This document shows, piece by piece, positions 42,290 through 51,091 of a stretch of 64,000 bases of DNA. The position numbers were made by a program, and so were the translations under genes. The notes beneath the pieces are model-generated. The model searched no databases and was not told the origin of the DNA. It saw nothing but the letters and a program-made list of their open reading frames with translations. Source of the DNA: Brockia lithotrophica (GTDB lineage: Bacteria; Bacillota; Bacilli; Thermicanales; DSM-22653); contig PEBW01000005.1 of the NCBI GenBank assembly GCA_003050565.1, positions 107,646 through 171,645 of the forward strand, given 5' to 3'. Each line of letters starts with the position of its first letter. Position 1 is the stretch's first letter.

Positions 42290-42973
42290 ATGACGCCTTC
42301 CTCCCGCACCTTGTCCTTCCCCGCACGACGCCGTACACTGTCTTCGAAGACGCCCGCCCCGTCGAGCGAACACGCGGAAGGCGGGATCGGATCGCCGGAG
42401 GGGGACCGGGAGGTCATGCAGCCGTGGACGCGTTTCCTCCTCGCGCTCGCCGTCGCCGTCCTGGGATACGCCACCGGCGCAACGAATGCACCCCCCACCC
42501 TCGTACCCCTCGAAGCACCTGCCGAAGTCTACTCCCCGCGAAGCGACAACGCACCGGAGGACGCCCTGCGTACGGCACTGCGCGAAGCAAAGGCGAGCAT
42601 CGACGTCGCCGCCTATTCCTTCACCGACGCCGACCTCGCCGACGGCCTCCTCGATGCCCACCGGCGCGGGGTGGCGGTACGCGTCCTCACGGATCGCGAA
42701 CAAAGCCGCCAGGCAGCCCAAGCCCGCCAGCTCAAGCGCCTTCGCGAGGCGGGGATTCCCGTGCGGGCAAACACCTATTCCGGAAAGATGCACCTCAAGC
42801 TCGTCGTCGTCGACGGGGAGCTCGCCTTTTTCGGCTCCTACAACCTGACGCGCTCCGCGGCAACGCGGAACGACGAGGTGCTCGTCGCCGTCCGAGACCG
42901 CGACGCCGCGCGCGCCCTCGCCCGCAAGTTCGACGAGATGTGGACCGATCCCGAGTACGCCCCACTTCCCTGA
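42290..42973 (+). CDS. Membrane-anchored PLD-family nuclease 1
   Basis: This 227-aa protein has a signal-anchor near residues 47-65 and a single phospholipase-D domain. The HKD motif is H168-x-K170-x4-D175, followed by FFGSYNLT; this is the layout of Nuc-type endonucleases that dimerise to form one active site. The ATG at 42290 follows the previous stop by 3 bases with GAGGGAG in front. ATG 42416 would put the signal sequence right at the N-terminus and is an alternative. Its place in the competence operon suggests action on incoming DNA. Confidence 0.82.
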   Translation: MTPSSRTLSFPARRRTLSSKTPAPSSEHAEGGIGSPEGDREVMQPWTRFLLALAVAVLGYATGATNAPPTLVPLEAPAEVYSPRSDNAPEDALRTALREAKASIDVAAYSFTDADLADGLLDAHRRGVAVRVLTDREQSRQAAQARQLKRLREAGIPVRANTYSGKMHLKLVVVDGELAFFGSYNLTRSAATRNDEVLVAVRDRDAARALARKFDEMWTDPEYAPLP

Positions 42974-43051
42974 ACAGGTCGCGAACCGCAGCCGCCTCGC
43001 AGCGCACCCACCGCGGCGGGCGCGATCAGAAGACGCGAGAGGAGCAGTCGC

Positions 43052-43840
43052 GTGCTCGCCAGAAATCCGCGCCTCTTTCGAGACGATACGAAGTTCGCCC
43101 AGGCCCTCGCCTTCCTCTTCCCCTCGGGAGGCAAGCGCGAGCTCGCGCGTTGGACCGCCCTCCTCCTCATGGCTTGGGACCACTGGGTGGCGATGACCGC
43201 CCCCTTCGACCTTTGGGGGCGTCTCCCCGGACGCGTAGTCTACCCGATTTTCGGGCTCTTCATGGGGGCGACCCTCGCCCGGGGCTACCCCGTAGGTCGC
43301 TACCTGAAGCGGCTCTTCCCCTTCGCCCTCGTCGCCCAGGTCGGCTTTGCCGTCTTTTCCTGGCCGACGTTCCTCGGACGCCCGGTCCTCCTCTACTGGA
43401 ACATCCTCTTCACCCTCGCCTTTGCCGCTCTCTTCTACGAGGGCCTGCGCCGTCGAAGCGCCTTCGCCCTGGTGCTGGGCCTCGCCGCCGCACCCTTCGT
43501 CGACTACGGCCTTCCGGGAATCACTTTCGTCTCCGCCTCCGCCCTCCTCGCAAGCTGCGTACAAACCCCTAAGGAAAGCTCTTTCGCCCCTCCGCCCAAG
43601 ATCGGGTGCGGCGCCACCTTTCTCCTCTTTCTCGGAAACCTCTTCGCGTTGAACTTTCTCTCCTTCGCCTGGCCGTACCTCGCCCTCGCCCTCGGCGGCT
43701 TCTTCGTCCTTCCCGTCCTTTGGCTCGTCGATCGGTTCCCGTTCGGCCTTCCTCGCGGTCCCTGGTGGCTCCCGTATGCCTACTACCCCCTCCACTTCGT
43801 CGTCCTCTTCCTTCTCCGGCAGATCCTGTACGGAAGCTGA
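43052..43840 (+). CDS. TraX family membrane protein
   Basis: This 262-aa protein has about seven TM helices. It shows TraX-like features: LLLMAWDHWVAMTAP early on, GRVVYPIFGLFMG, a Tyr-Leu-Lys-Arg-Leu turn before FALVAQVGFA, and WNILFTLAFAALFYEGL. TraX proteins N-acetylate pilin in conjugation systems; free-standing homologues in Firmicutes have unknown roles. Being inside the com cluster it might modify a pseudopilin or envelope component (inference). Confidence 0.8.
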   Translation: MLARNPRLFRDDTKFAQALAFLFPSGGKRELARWTALLLMAWDHWVAMTAPFDLWGRLPGRVVYPIFGLFMGATLARGYPVGRYLKRLFPFALVAQVGFAVFSWPTFLGRPVLLYWNILFTLAFAALFYEGLRRRSAFALVLGLAAAPFVDYGLPGITFVSASALLASCVQTPKESSFAPPPKIGCGATFLLFLGNLFALNFLSFAWPYLALALGGFFVLPVLWLVDRFPFGLPRGPWWLPYAYYPLHFVVLFLLRQILYGS

Positions 43841-43997
43841 CGCCAAACCGTCGCCCGGGATTGCGGTCGATGGCGAACACGGGCAGAGCCCCGCTTTTCG
43901 CGGCGGTACTTTCTCTTCATTGTTTTAATGCAGACGGGCCTTCTCGCTTTTTCTACCCCCCACCCGACACGCCCGAAACCTTCGAGGGAGATCGATC

Positions 43998-44651
43998 GTG
44001 TCCACGACCCGCGCTTCGCGTACGACGCCGAGGCAACGACCGGCTTACCCGACGCCGTCCGGACTTCCCCTTCGGAGGGCGGACTTCGCCTGGCTCGTCG
44101 CCGTCTTCGCCCTCGCCTTCTGGATCGGCCAAAACTTCCCCCTCGCTCCCCTCGCGCCCAAGGCTTCTTTCTTTTGGACGCGGGGGGGACCGTCGCCCGA
44201 GCACGCCGCCATCGCCCTCCTCGACGGAGCGCGCACGCGCGTAGACGTCGCGATGTACGACCTCACGAATCCCGCCATCGCCGACGCCATCTTGCGCGCC
44301 CGGGCGCGGGGGATCCCCGTGCGGCTGATCACGGACGCCCGCCAGAGCCGGGGGGATCGAGAAAGGGGCCTCCTCACCGACCTACAAAAAAACGGCGTCG
44401 ACGTACGGGTCAACCAACACGAAGGGCTCATGCACCTCAAGCTCTTCCTCGTCGACGGACAAGTCGCCGCGCTCGGCTCCTACAACGCCACGCTCGCCGC
44501 CTCCCAAAGCAACGAAGAACTCCTCGCGTTCCTCGGAAATCCCGCGACAGTGGCCGAACTCGCGCAGCTCTTCGAACGGACGTGGGCGCAAGGCGCCCCC
44601 CTCGACCGTTCCCCCACCTCCGCCTCTTCTTCCCGCGAGGACCTTCCGTAG
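43998..44651 (+). CDS. Membrane-anchored PLD-family nuclease 2
   Basis: This 217-aa protein is paralogous in layout to the nuclease at 42290. A basic N-terminus is followed by an anchor near residues 31-49 and a single PLD domain with H146-x-K148-x4-D153 and ALGSYNAT. The GTG start has GAGGGAG upstream. It ends 12 bases before comEA, so it should be co-expressed with the DNA receptor. Confidence 0.82.
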   Translation: MSTTRASRTTPRQRPAYPTPSGLPLRRADFAWLVAVFALAFWIGQNFPLAPLAPKASFFWTRGGPSPEHAAIALLDGARTRVDVAMYDLTNPAIADAILRARARGIPVRLITDARQSRGDRERGLLTDLQKNGVDVRVNQHEGLMHLKLFLVDGQVAALGSYNATLAASQSNEELLAFLGNPATVAELAQLFERTWAQGAPLDRSPTSASSSREDLP

Positions 44652-44663
44652 GAGGGAAATCCC

Positions 44664-45377
44664 GTGAGGCACAGCCTGCGCGAAGCGCTCACACGCTTCC
44701 TCAGGGAACACGCCCCGTACCTCCTCCCGACCGCCGTCCTCTTCGCGGTGGGAATCGCCTACCCTCTTCTCCGAAGCCACCTCGGAGCGAGGGCCGAGCG
44801 CATCCCGCCTGCACCCACGGCGGAAGCCGCCCACGCTTCGGCCATTCCCAACGCTGCCTCGGCTGCGGGGCGTGCCCCTTCCTCGCCCGTGACGCCCCAG
44901 GACGCGGTGGCGCCTGCAAAGCCCGCCGTCCTCGTGGACATCCGTGGCGCTGTCCGCGAGCCCGGCGTCTACGCCTTTTGGGAAAGCGACGTCCGCGTCT
45001 ACCAAGCCGTGGAACGCGCCGGCGGCTTCACGGAAGACGCGGACATCACGCGCGTCAACCGCGCGGCGCCGCTCCGGGACGGACAGGTGCTCCACATCCC
45101 GCGCATCGGCGAGCTCCCGTCGGGCGACGACGCACGGGCGTCGTCGACTTCGTTTGAGGGCGAAAACCGCGCGGAACAACTTCGCGTAAACCTGAACACC
45201 GCCAGCGTAGAAGAACTCACGCGCCTGCCGGGAATCGGCCCAACCCGGGCGCAAGAAATCGTCGCCTACCGCGAAGAGCACGGCCCCTTTCGTTCGGTAG
45301 ACGAGGTGCAGAACGTCGCCGGCATCGGCCCGAAGACCTTCGAAAAGATCCGCCCCTACCTCGACGTCGGACCTTGA
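44664..45377 (+). CDS. comEA: Competence DNA receptor ComEA
   Basis: This 237-aa protein has an N-terminal TM anchor (residues about 18-36), a Pro/Ala linker, an SLBB domain (VDIRGAVREPGVYAF...VERAGGFTEDADITRVN) and a C-terminal helix-hairpin-helix pair. The latter reads VNLNTASVEELTRLPGIGPTRAQEIVAYREEHGPF then VAGIGPKTFEKIRPYL. It binds incoming double-stranded DNA outside the membrane and hands it to ComEC. GTG start with GGAGGG upstream. Confidence 0.96.
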   Translation: MRHSLREALTRFLREHAPYLLPTAVLFAVGIAYPLLRSHLGARAERIPPAPTAEAAHASAIPNAASAAGRAPSSPVTPQDAVAPAKPAVLVDIRGAVREPGVYAFWESDVRVYQAVERAGGFTEDADITRVNRAAPLRDGQVLHIPRIGELPSGDDARASSTSFEGENRAEQLRVNLNTASVEELTRLPGIGPTRAQEIVAYREEHGPFRSVDEVQNVAGIGPKTFEKIRPYLDVGP

Positions 45378-45482
45378 CGTCGAACTCGGCCCGCATTCCC
45401 ACCCCAACCGAACGCCCTCGCCCCGCACGGAGACGCGCCACCGCCAGCGCGGGCGGAGGCACGGGACGGGAGGGACGAAGAC

Positions 45483-48113
45483 GTGTCCCTGCCAAGCTCC
45501 CAACCGCCGTTTGCGTCCGTCTCTTCCTGGTTGTGCTCGCCGCTCTGCGCACCCCTTCCCTACGCCCTCGCCCTGGTGGGAGGCGTAGGGGCCGTCTACC
45601 TTTCCGGCCTAGCGCAGGCGGTCTGGATCGTCGTCACGGGGGCGTGGTCCGTCGCCCTGTACGCCGCCGAACATCCGAGAATCGCCGCTACGACCCGTGC
45701 ACGGACCGCCCTCCTCGCCGCAGCCCTTTGCGCGTGGGGATCGGCGTTTGCCCTCGGGGTCGGCGCGGCCGAAATCCGCCAGGCGACGTACGCCCGCGAA
45801 GAGGCAGCCTTTACCCGCCTTCTCTCCGAAAGCCCTCCGCATGCACCTGCATCCTCTCCCCTTTCCCCGACACCGCACGTCCCGCGAAGCGCGCGGGAAC
45901 TGTGCGGGGAAGCCGTCGTCGTAGGCGATCCCCTAAACACCCCCACCGGAATCCTCGTCGATCTGCGGCTCATCGCCGCAGGCAACTGCCCTCCGGACAT
46001 CCGGGATCCCGCCGCCCAAAGCGGCCACGACACGCGGGGAGAACCCTCTGCATCCGAACGCCTCGCCGTGCCCTTCACCTTACGCGCACACCTGCGCGCG
46101 CCGTCCGAAGACGCGCGCCTGGAACTGGAAGCACTTGCCCGCGGCGCCGTCCTCCGCTTTCGGGGGAACGCATCCCCGCCCGCCGGACCGCAAAACCCCG
46201 GAGAACGGGACTACCGCCCTTGGGCGCACGCCCGCGGCACCGTCGGGGAACTGCGCGCCGACGACGTCTCCCTCGTCACCCCTCCTCCCTTTGGAGAGCG
46301 GCTCCGCGCGGAGGTTCGCAAGACGCTCGACGGCGTCCTGGATGAAGGGGAAAGGCGGGCGAGGACGTCGTCTCTGGGGCACGAAGGGGCCGCCGACGCC
46401 CGGGCCCTCTTACGCGCCTTCCTCCTCGGCCGGACGGACGACCTTTCGCCGGAAGTGCGCCGCGACTTCGCGGAGGCCGGTGCCGTGCACCTCCTCGTCG
46501 TCTCCGGCCTCCACGTGGGAATTCTCGCCTGGGGCGTCTACCGGCTCGCCGGCTCCGTAGGGATACGGGAAGGCGCCCGCCGCCTTTCCGTGCTCCTCTT
46601 CGTCGGGACGTACGCCTCCCTCGCCGCCGACTCCCCGGCGGTGCGACGGGCCGCCTTCGCCACCGCAGCCGCCGCAGGTGCCGGCCTCGTGCGGAAAAGG
46701 GTCGATCCCCTCGCCCTCCTCTCTTTCCTCTGCGCCCTAGAGCTCCTCTCCAACCCCTCCCAGATCCTTCGACCGGGCTTCGGCATGACTTACCTCCTCA
46801 CCTTCGCCATCCTCCGCTACGCGCCGACCTACGCGGAACACCTGCGAGTCCACCTCCCCCGCCCAATCGCTCCCTTTGCCTTCGAGCTTGCGACGACGCT
46901 CCTCGTCGAGCCGCTCGTCCTCCCCTTCCTTGCCGCAACCCAGGGCAGTTGGCCTTCGACCTCGCCGCTCATGAACCTCGTCCTCCTCCCCCTGTACGCC
47001 GCGCTTCTCCCCTTTCTTGCGGCCTCTTGGGGAGGGGCGGTCGTCGCATCCGCCTTCGGCGCTCCGGGAAAGGTGGCGGGAGCCTACCTCCTCGAACCCG
47101 CCTTGGGGCTCGTCCGCCTCGTGCAGGACGCCGTCGCCTTCCTGGCCCGCATGCCCGGAGCGCAGGTCCCCTTTGCGGGCGTGCCCCCCTCCCTCTGGAT
47201 CCTCTGGACGGCCGCCCTCCTGGGAGCCTACGAAGTCGGCGTACGGCACATCCACGGGAGACGCTTCTTCCCCGAGCCCGCCCCCCGCCCCGGCGAGGAG
47301 AGAGCCGCAATCCGTCGCCGCCGGTTGCGCCGCGCGGGAATTGCCCTCGGAACGCTCTTTCTCCTCCTCCCTCCCCTCGTCGGCCTCCTCGACGGCCTCC
47401 GGCTCCACCCTTCTCCGTCGGTTGCGGCGCAGCGCGAACTTCCGGACGCCGCCGAAGGTCCGACCCTCGTAGCCCTCGCCCTCACGTCGGCGAGCGCGGT
47501 GGCAGCCGCCTACAGCGACGGCGCTCCGGAAGAACTCTTCGTCTTCCGACCTCGGGGGAATCTGGGCGCCCGGTCGACCGGGGAGAACATCCCGCGCCCG
47601 GCTGCAGAGGAGCGGGCGCAGCGCGCGGCCTTCCTCGGCGACGTGTACGACCGGATCGTCCCCGCCCTCCGCGCTCTGGGCGCCCGAAGCGTCCGCGCCA
47701 CGTGGCTCGGCCTTGAAAAAGAAGAAGCGGACGCCCTCCGCCGCGCCCTGGCCCACAACTTCATCCTCGCGGACTTCACCCAACACCCGAGCCCCGAGGT
47801 AGGGGGTGCCGGGATCTGGAGGTGCGGTCCCTTCGCGATCGAGGAAAACGGCTTCCTCTACGAGAGGGAGAAGGGCGTACCACTCGTGGACCTCCGGCCG
47901 CCGGCCGCCGTTCCCCGCTGGGAGAGCGCTCGGCCTCCGTTGGGACGCACGCCCGTTTTTCCGGAGGCTTCCGAAGGTGCGGACCCGTCGGAGCCCGTCC
48001 TTCATCCTCCAGATCCAGGCGATCCTACCCCCTACCCCGTTCGCGTCTGGGGCGCCGTGCGGATACGACCCGCGGGAGACCGCGTGCTCTTGGAATGCCT
48101 CCGCCCGGATTGA
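45483..48113 (+). CDS. comEC: Competence DNA channel ComEC lacking a recognisable MBL active site
   Basis: This 876-aa membrane protein has N-terminal TM helices, an OB-like DUF4131 region (ELCGEAVVVGDPLNTPTGILVDLRL) and the Competence domain (LLRAFLLGRTDDLSPEVRRDFAEAGAVHLLVVSGLHVGI). A further helix bundle ends near residue 635, and the tail is about 240 residues long. In Bacillus ComEC this tail is a metallo-beta-lactamase domain with HxHxDH. Here no such motif is visible and the tail looks divergent. GTG start with GGGAGGGA upstream. Confidence 0.93.
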   Translation: MSLPSSQPPFASVSSWLCSPLCAPLPYALALVGGVGAVYLSGLAQAVWIVVTGAWSVALYAAEHPRIAATTRARTALLAAALCAWGSAFALGVGAAEIRQATYAREEAAFTRLLSESPPHAPASSPLSPTPHVPRSARELCGEAVVVGDPLNTPTGILVDLRLIAAGNCPPDIRDPAAQSGHDTRGEPSASERLAVPFTLRAHLRAPSEDARLELEALARGAVLRFRGNASPPAGPQNPGERDYRPWAHARGTVGELRADDVSLVTPPPFGERLRAEVRKTLDGVLDEGERRARTSSLGHEGAADARALLRAFLLGRTDDLSPEVRRDFAEAGAVHLLVVSGLHVGILAWGVYRLAGSVGIREGARRLSVLLFVGTYASLAADSPAVRRAAFATAAAAGAGLVRKRVDPLALLSFLCALELLSNPSQILRPGFGMTYLLTFAILRYAPTYAEHLRVHLPRPIAPFAFELATTLLVEPLVLPFLAATQGSWPSTSPLMNLVLLPLYAALLPFLAASWGGAVVASAFGAPGKVAGAYLLEPALGLVRLVQDAVAFLARMPGAQVPFAGVPPSLWILWTAALLGAYEVGVRHIHGRRFFPEPAPRPGEERAAIRRRRLRRAGIALGTLFLLLPPLVGLLDGLRLHPSPSVAAQRELPDAAEGPTLVALALTSASAVAAAYSDGAPEELFVFRPRGNLGARSTGENIPRPAAEERAQRAAFLGDVYDRIVPALRALGARSVRATWLGLEKEEADALRRALAHNFILADFTQHPSPEVGGAGIWRCGPFAIEENGFLYEREKGVPLVDLRPPAAVPRWESARPPLGRTPVFPEASEGADPSEPVLHPPDPGDPTPYPVRVWGAVRIRPAGDRVLLECLRPD

Positions 48114-48158
48114 ACACCGCCTGCGCACCGCAAGTTTCCCGGAAGCCCTTCCTCGGAT

Positions 48159-48611
48159 TTAGGGACGGGAACCAAATCCCGAAGGTCGGGGCGAGGTCAC
48201 CCGCAGGCGCATCGTGTTTCCCGTGGGGATTTCCCGCAGGGGATTTCCCCGACCGTCTTCCACGACGAGCACCTCTTCGTACTCCAACCAGATCACCCCG
48301 TCCCCGGGAACTTCCCGGACGTAGCGGTAGGCGTAGCTGTACGGATGGTACAAGGGATGGTCCACCTCGTGCGCCTCTCCCCCGTCTCCGGAGGGAAGCG
48401 CGAGGCGAGAAGGTGTGCCCACGGCACCAAGCCGTACGCGAAGCGAGTACAACCAGTCCCCCCCTTTGAGGGCCGCGAGCGCAGAAGCCACGTCCCGGGG
48501 AACCCCCTCTGCAAGAGCAAATGCCGCCCCGACAAGCGCCACGAGAACCGCCGTCCCAAGAATCCAGACCCACCGGGAGGCGCCCCCCGCGATCTTCCTT
48601 TCCTGAGCCAT
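48159..48611 (-). CDS. Membrane-anchored protein of unknown function
   Basis: This 150-aa protein has an N-terminal signal-anchor (residues about 13-35, WVWILGTAVLVALVGAAFAL) and a soluble extracytoplasmic domain with SRLALPSGDGGEAHEVDHPL and a beta-rich C-terminus. It is not recognised. The ATG at 48611 has GGGAGGGG upstream and is preferred over an ATG 18 bases 5'. It converges on comEC. Confidence 0.65.
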   Translation of the reverse strand: MAQERKIAGGASRWVWILGTAVLVALVGAAFALAEGVPRDVASALAALKGGDWLYSLRVRLGAVGTPSRLALPSGDGGEAHEVDHPLYHPYSYAYRYVREVPGDGVIWLEYEEVLVVEDGRGNPLREIPTGNTMRLRVTSPRPSGFGSRP

Positions 48612-48680
48612 CCGTACCCCTCCCGACATCCCGGTGCTCGCGCGTAGGAAGAAATCGGCAAAGGACTCCGTTCCCCCTCC

Positions 48681-48762
48681 ATCCCTATGCGGAAGGAAAA
48701 CGGCCTATCGCCGCGCGGAAGATCCGGTCGGTACGGTCTCTATCCCTGGGCGGAAGGAAAAC
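48681..48762 (+). repeat. Two-copy direct repeat upstream of the YqfQ-like gene
   Basis: ATCCCT-(A/G)(T/G)-GCGGAAGGAAAAC occurs at 48681-48701 and, with small differences, at 48742-48762, about 61 bases apart. It lies just upstream of the coat-like gene and may be a duplicated regulatory stretch. Confidence 0.5.
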
Positions 48763-48819
48763 AGAAATAGGCGTACGGGCCTTTGCGGGGGGCATACCCT
48801 GAAAAGGGAAGGTGAGCAC

Positions 48820-49653
48820 GTGGATTTCGGGACGGAAAGTGGGGGAACTCCCTTGCCCCTACCGCAGGTGCTTTCTTCGCTGGCCAAGTTCCTCTTCCCC
48901 TTTGGAGGGAAGGGAAATCGCCCTTCCGAGGTTCCGGGAGGAGCGGCGACCTATCCCCGAACCTACGGCTTCCCCGGCGTCGGCCTACCACCGGGCCGTC
49001 TCCCCGCCGCGGTTCATCCACCCGGATGGAACCCGCCGATGTACGCCGCACCTCGAGGAGGGATTCCGCGGGCAGCGGAAGGCGTATCCCCCGGCTCACG
49101 CTCCGCTCCCCCGGGTGCAGGCCCGGCCGAAGCCCCATACCCGAACCCCGGCCCCATGGGCGGTGGGATGCCCCGAGGCATGCCGGTTCCGGCGGACCCG
49201 CCTGGAGGAACGGAGAAATCCCTCTTGCGGGGACTTTTCTCCGCCGGCGCACCCACCTCTTCCGGAGGCGGAGCCTTTTCCTTAGGAGAGTTCATTCGCC
49301 TCCTCCGAACCGTAGACGTAGAAAAGGTAGTGGAGACCGTGCAAGCCGTCCAAGGAGCGCTGGACGGGGTACAAAAGGTAGCGCAAGTAATCCAACAGAT
49401 CGGCACGATGGCGCAAAACGTACAAACGCTCCTCGGCGCCTTCGACGCCGAGAGCCTCCTCGCCCTCTTGGCCCCGACGGATTCCCAAGGAGGTTCCGCT
49501 CCTCCTCGAAACGAAGCGGAGAACTCGACCACAACAGAGAAAAAAAACCCTGCATCTCCCTCCAAGCCTACTCCAAAGGCGGAAAAAAAGACCCGAAGCA
49601 GGAGCGGAAAAGCCAAAGGGTACAAAAGAAAGACGAAAACCCGGCGGAGATGA
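48820..49653 (+). CDS. YqfQ/VrrA-like low-complexity protein
   Basis: This 277-aa protein has a Pro/Gly/Ala-rich N-terminal half, a central amphipathic helix region (SLGEFIRLLRTVDVEKVVETVQ, then VAQVIQQIGTMAQNVQTLLGAF) and a Lys/Arg-rich C-terminus. This layout matches the YqfQ (VrrA) family of Bacillus, often regarded as spore- or envelope-related with no known activity. The GTG at 48820 has AAGGGAAGG upstream; the frame is open 62 codons further 5' without a site. Confidence 0.7.
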   Translation: MDFGTESGGTPLPLPQVLSSLAKFLFPFGGKGNRPSEVPGGAATYPRTYGFPGVGLPPGRLPAAVHPPGWNPPMYAAPRGGIPRAAEGVSPGSRSAPPGAGPAEAPYPNPGPMGGGMPRGMPVPADPPGGTEKSLLRGLFSAGAPTSSGGGAFSLGEFIRLLRTVDVEKVVETVQAVQGALDGVQKVAQVIQQIGTMAQNVQTLLGAFDAESLLALLAPTDSQGGSAPPRNEAENSTTTEKKNPASPSKPTPKAEKKTRSRSGKAKGYKRKTKTRRR

Positions 49654-49675
49654 GCCCACCCCGCCGGGCTTTTCC
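49640..49675 (+). terminator. Intrinsic terminator of the YqfQ-like gene
   Basis: CCCGGCGG (49640-49647) pairs with CCGCCGGG (49661-49668), followed by CTTTTCC. The stop codon lies in the loop. Confidence 0.75.
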
Positions 49676-49773
49676 GCTTTCGCGAGAAGGGCGACGTACA
49701 CGCCGTTCCCCTTCCGCACCTTCGCACCAAAAATCCCCTTGCGACTCTCGTACGCTGCGGGGTATCGAGGCGT

Positions 49774-50127
49774 TCAGTACAAGCCCAATGCCATCTTGGC
49801 CACGCGCGAAAGGCGGCTACGATCCCACGGCGGAGAGTACGCGAGCTCGACTTCCACGTCGCTGTACTTCTCCAACCCGAGAAGAGCCCGGCGTACGTCT
49901 CCTACGATCGCCGGGGCGAGGGGGCATCCCACCGCCGTGAGCGTCATGACGACCTTGAGGCGACCGGACTCGTCTTTGTGAAGTTCGTACACGAGCCCGA
50001 GGTTTACGATGTCCATCCCGATCTCGGGATCGACGACGCCCATGAGGGCTTCTATGAGCTGGTTTTTTTCCTCCTCCGTAAACGGACCGACAAACGCGAT
50101 CGGTGCGAGCTGAAGTTCTTCGTACAT
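49774..50127 (-). CDS. MIP18/DUF59 family metal-sulfur cluster assembly factor
   Basis: This protein of about 117 aa consists of a DUF59 domain (SufT/PaaD-like). It shows EALMGVVDPEIGMDIVNLGLVYEL and the conserved TAVGCPLAPAIVGDV with the single Cys. Members help Fe-S cluster maturation. The ATG at 50127 is preferred; a GTG five codons upstream is possible. A consensus-like promoter lies 40 bases upstream, and this promoter region is duplicated at 62531-62666. Confidence 0.9.
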   Translation of the reverse strand: MYEELQLAPIAFVGPFTEEEKNQLIEALMGVVDPEIGMDIVNLGLVYELHKDESGRLKVVMTLTAVGCPLAPAIVGDVRRALLGLEKYSDVEVELAYSPPWDRSRLSRVAKMALGLY

Positions 50128-50251
50128 GGTCCCCGCCAGCACCCCCGTCCCTTGCGCTATCCCGATTGTAGCACAGCTTCTCCGGCGCTACCAAGGAGGG
50201 AGGCCGACGGACACACTTCCTCCGCAACGAATCCCCCGATCCGGTACCTGC
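50115..50251. repeat. Dispersed repeat R1, copy 1 (partner 62531-62666)
   Basis: About 137 bases, including the first codons and the promoter of the DUF59 gene, are repeated at 62531-62666 at roughly 85-90 percent identity by eye, in the same orientation. Confidence 0.85.
50165..50194 (-). promoter_or_regulatory. Promoter of the DUF59 gene (duplicated elsewhere)
   Basis: TTGGTA (50194-50189) and TACAAT (50170-50165) have an 18-base spacer. The same arrangement recurs with ATTGTA at 62580-62585 in the duplicated copy. Confidence 0.65.
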
Positions 50252-50299
50252 AAAATAGGTGAGGAAGTAGACACCTTCGCCCCTTTGGCCGAGGCCTTC

Positions 50300-50512
50300 C
50301 GGCAACCCGGTCGATCACCGTCATGCTGAAGGCATAAAGGGCGATGAGGGGCCCGACGACGATGAGCGTGCCGGCCGCGGAAAGCTGCCAGTTGGCGCCG
50401 GCCTCGGCAGCCTGCGTGAATTTCGCCAAGCCCACGGTCACGGGCCGAACCGCGTCGTTGTCCGTCACGGTGAGCGGCCAGAAAAACTCGTTCCAGTGAT
50501 AGCTCACGGGAA
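50300..50512 (-). pseudogene. Carbohydrate ABC transporter permease C-terminal fragment
   Basis: The minus strand encodes SYHWNEFFWPLTVTDNDAVRPVTVGL and WQLSAAGTLIVVGPLIALYAF. These are the MalG-type EAA-downstream segment and last TM helix. No start, EAA motif or partner genes remain, so it is a relic. Confidence 0.75.
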
Positions 50513-50707
50513 AAGAACAGGAAGGCAGGAGGCTCCGGCCGACACTTTCGTCGAGCGGCCGGAAGGCTGTGACGACGGTCCAAAGGCGAATGTTTCGTCT
50601 GCGGAGATCAATTATAAATTCGGTGAGCTCTTCGTGAATCTCAATAAAATACGGCTTCTGGCCAGATACCTGCTCATTCTGTGGACTTCTCGGAGTCCAC
50701 CTTGTAC

Positions 50708-50811
50708 GGGTGGACCTACCGAAGGTTTGATCCTCGACTTCCGCGGGGAAGAGGCGTACCGGCTTTTGGGGATCCCGCGGGAAGCCGATGCCTGCCGGCC
50801 GGAAAACCTCC
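50708..50811 (+). repeat. Fragment of the FmdE-like gene (repeat R2, partner 54184-54288)
   Basis: About 104 bases match an internal piece of the FmdE-like gene (GGPTEGLILGFR...YRLLGIPREADA) with a few changes. It is joined directly to repeat R3, whereas at 54 kb about 215 bases lie between them. The fragment carries no start or stop of its own. Confidence 0.85.
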
Positions 50812-51026
50812 CCACCCCGGGCGTGTTCATGCGCGCCTTCTTTTTCCCTCGGCTGCCGGCATCGCGGTTTCGGGGGTGGCGGCCTGAGGTCCCGCCTCAC
50901 CCTCGGACCCGTCTCCCCGGACGAAAGTCCCTTCTCGCTCCGGCAGAGAAGGCCGGTTAAAGTCCCAGGTAGTGGTGTAGAAAGGAGTGGGCCTCATCCG
51001 TCCCCGTGGTGACCCTTGACAAAAAG

Positions 51027-51091
51027 GGGCACCAGAAGCCCTCCTTTGGGTGGGACCATCAATCTCCCGAAGGGAGGAAGCCTCTGGTGAC
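51027..51091 (+). other. Strong nested hairpin inside repeat R3
   Basis: CACCAGAAGC and GCCTCTGGTG enclose CCTCCTTTGGG and CCCGAAGGGAGG, forming a long interrupted stem. The loop side contains GGGTGGGACC, reminiscent of a T-box core, but the following GCG and a terminator are missing. A second copy lies at about 59107-59166. It precedes the transposase-like frame starting with GTG at 51086. Confidence 0.5.

Noticed and set aside
48681..48762. Start of a CRISPR array
   Set aside because: Only two imperfect copies occur, with no further spacing units and no cas genes.
50157..50900. Continuous 247-codon minus-strand frame as a real gene
   Set aside because: It strings together the DUF59 upstream repeat, a sugar-permease fragment and the FmdE fragment in mixed senses; only the permease piece is meaningful.
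51027..51091. Full T-box riboswitch in repeat R3
   Set aside because: Only GGGTGGGACC is present; the GCG end, terminator and a synthetase or amino-acid gene downstream are missing.
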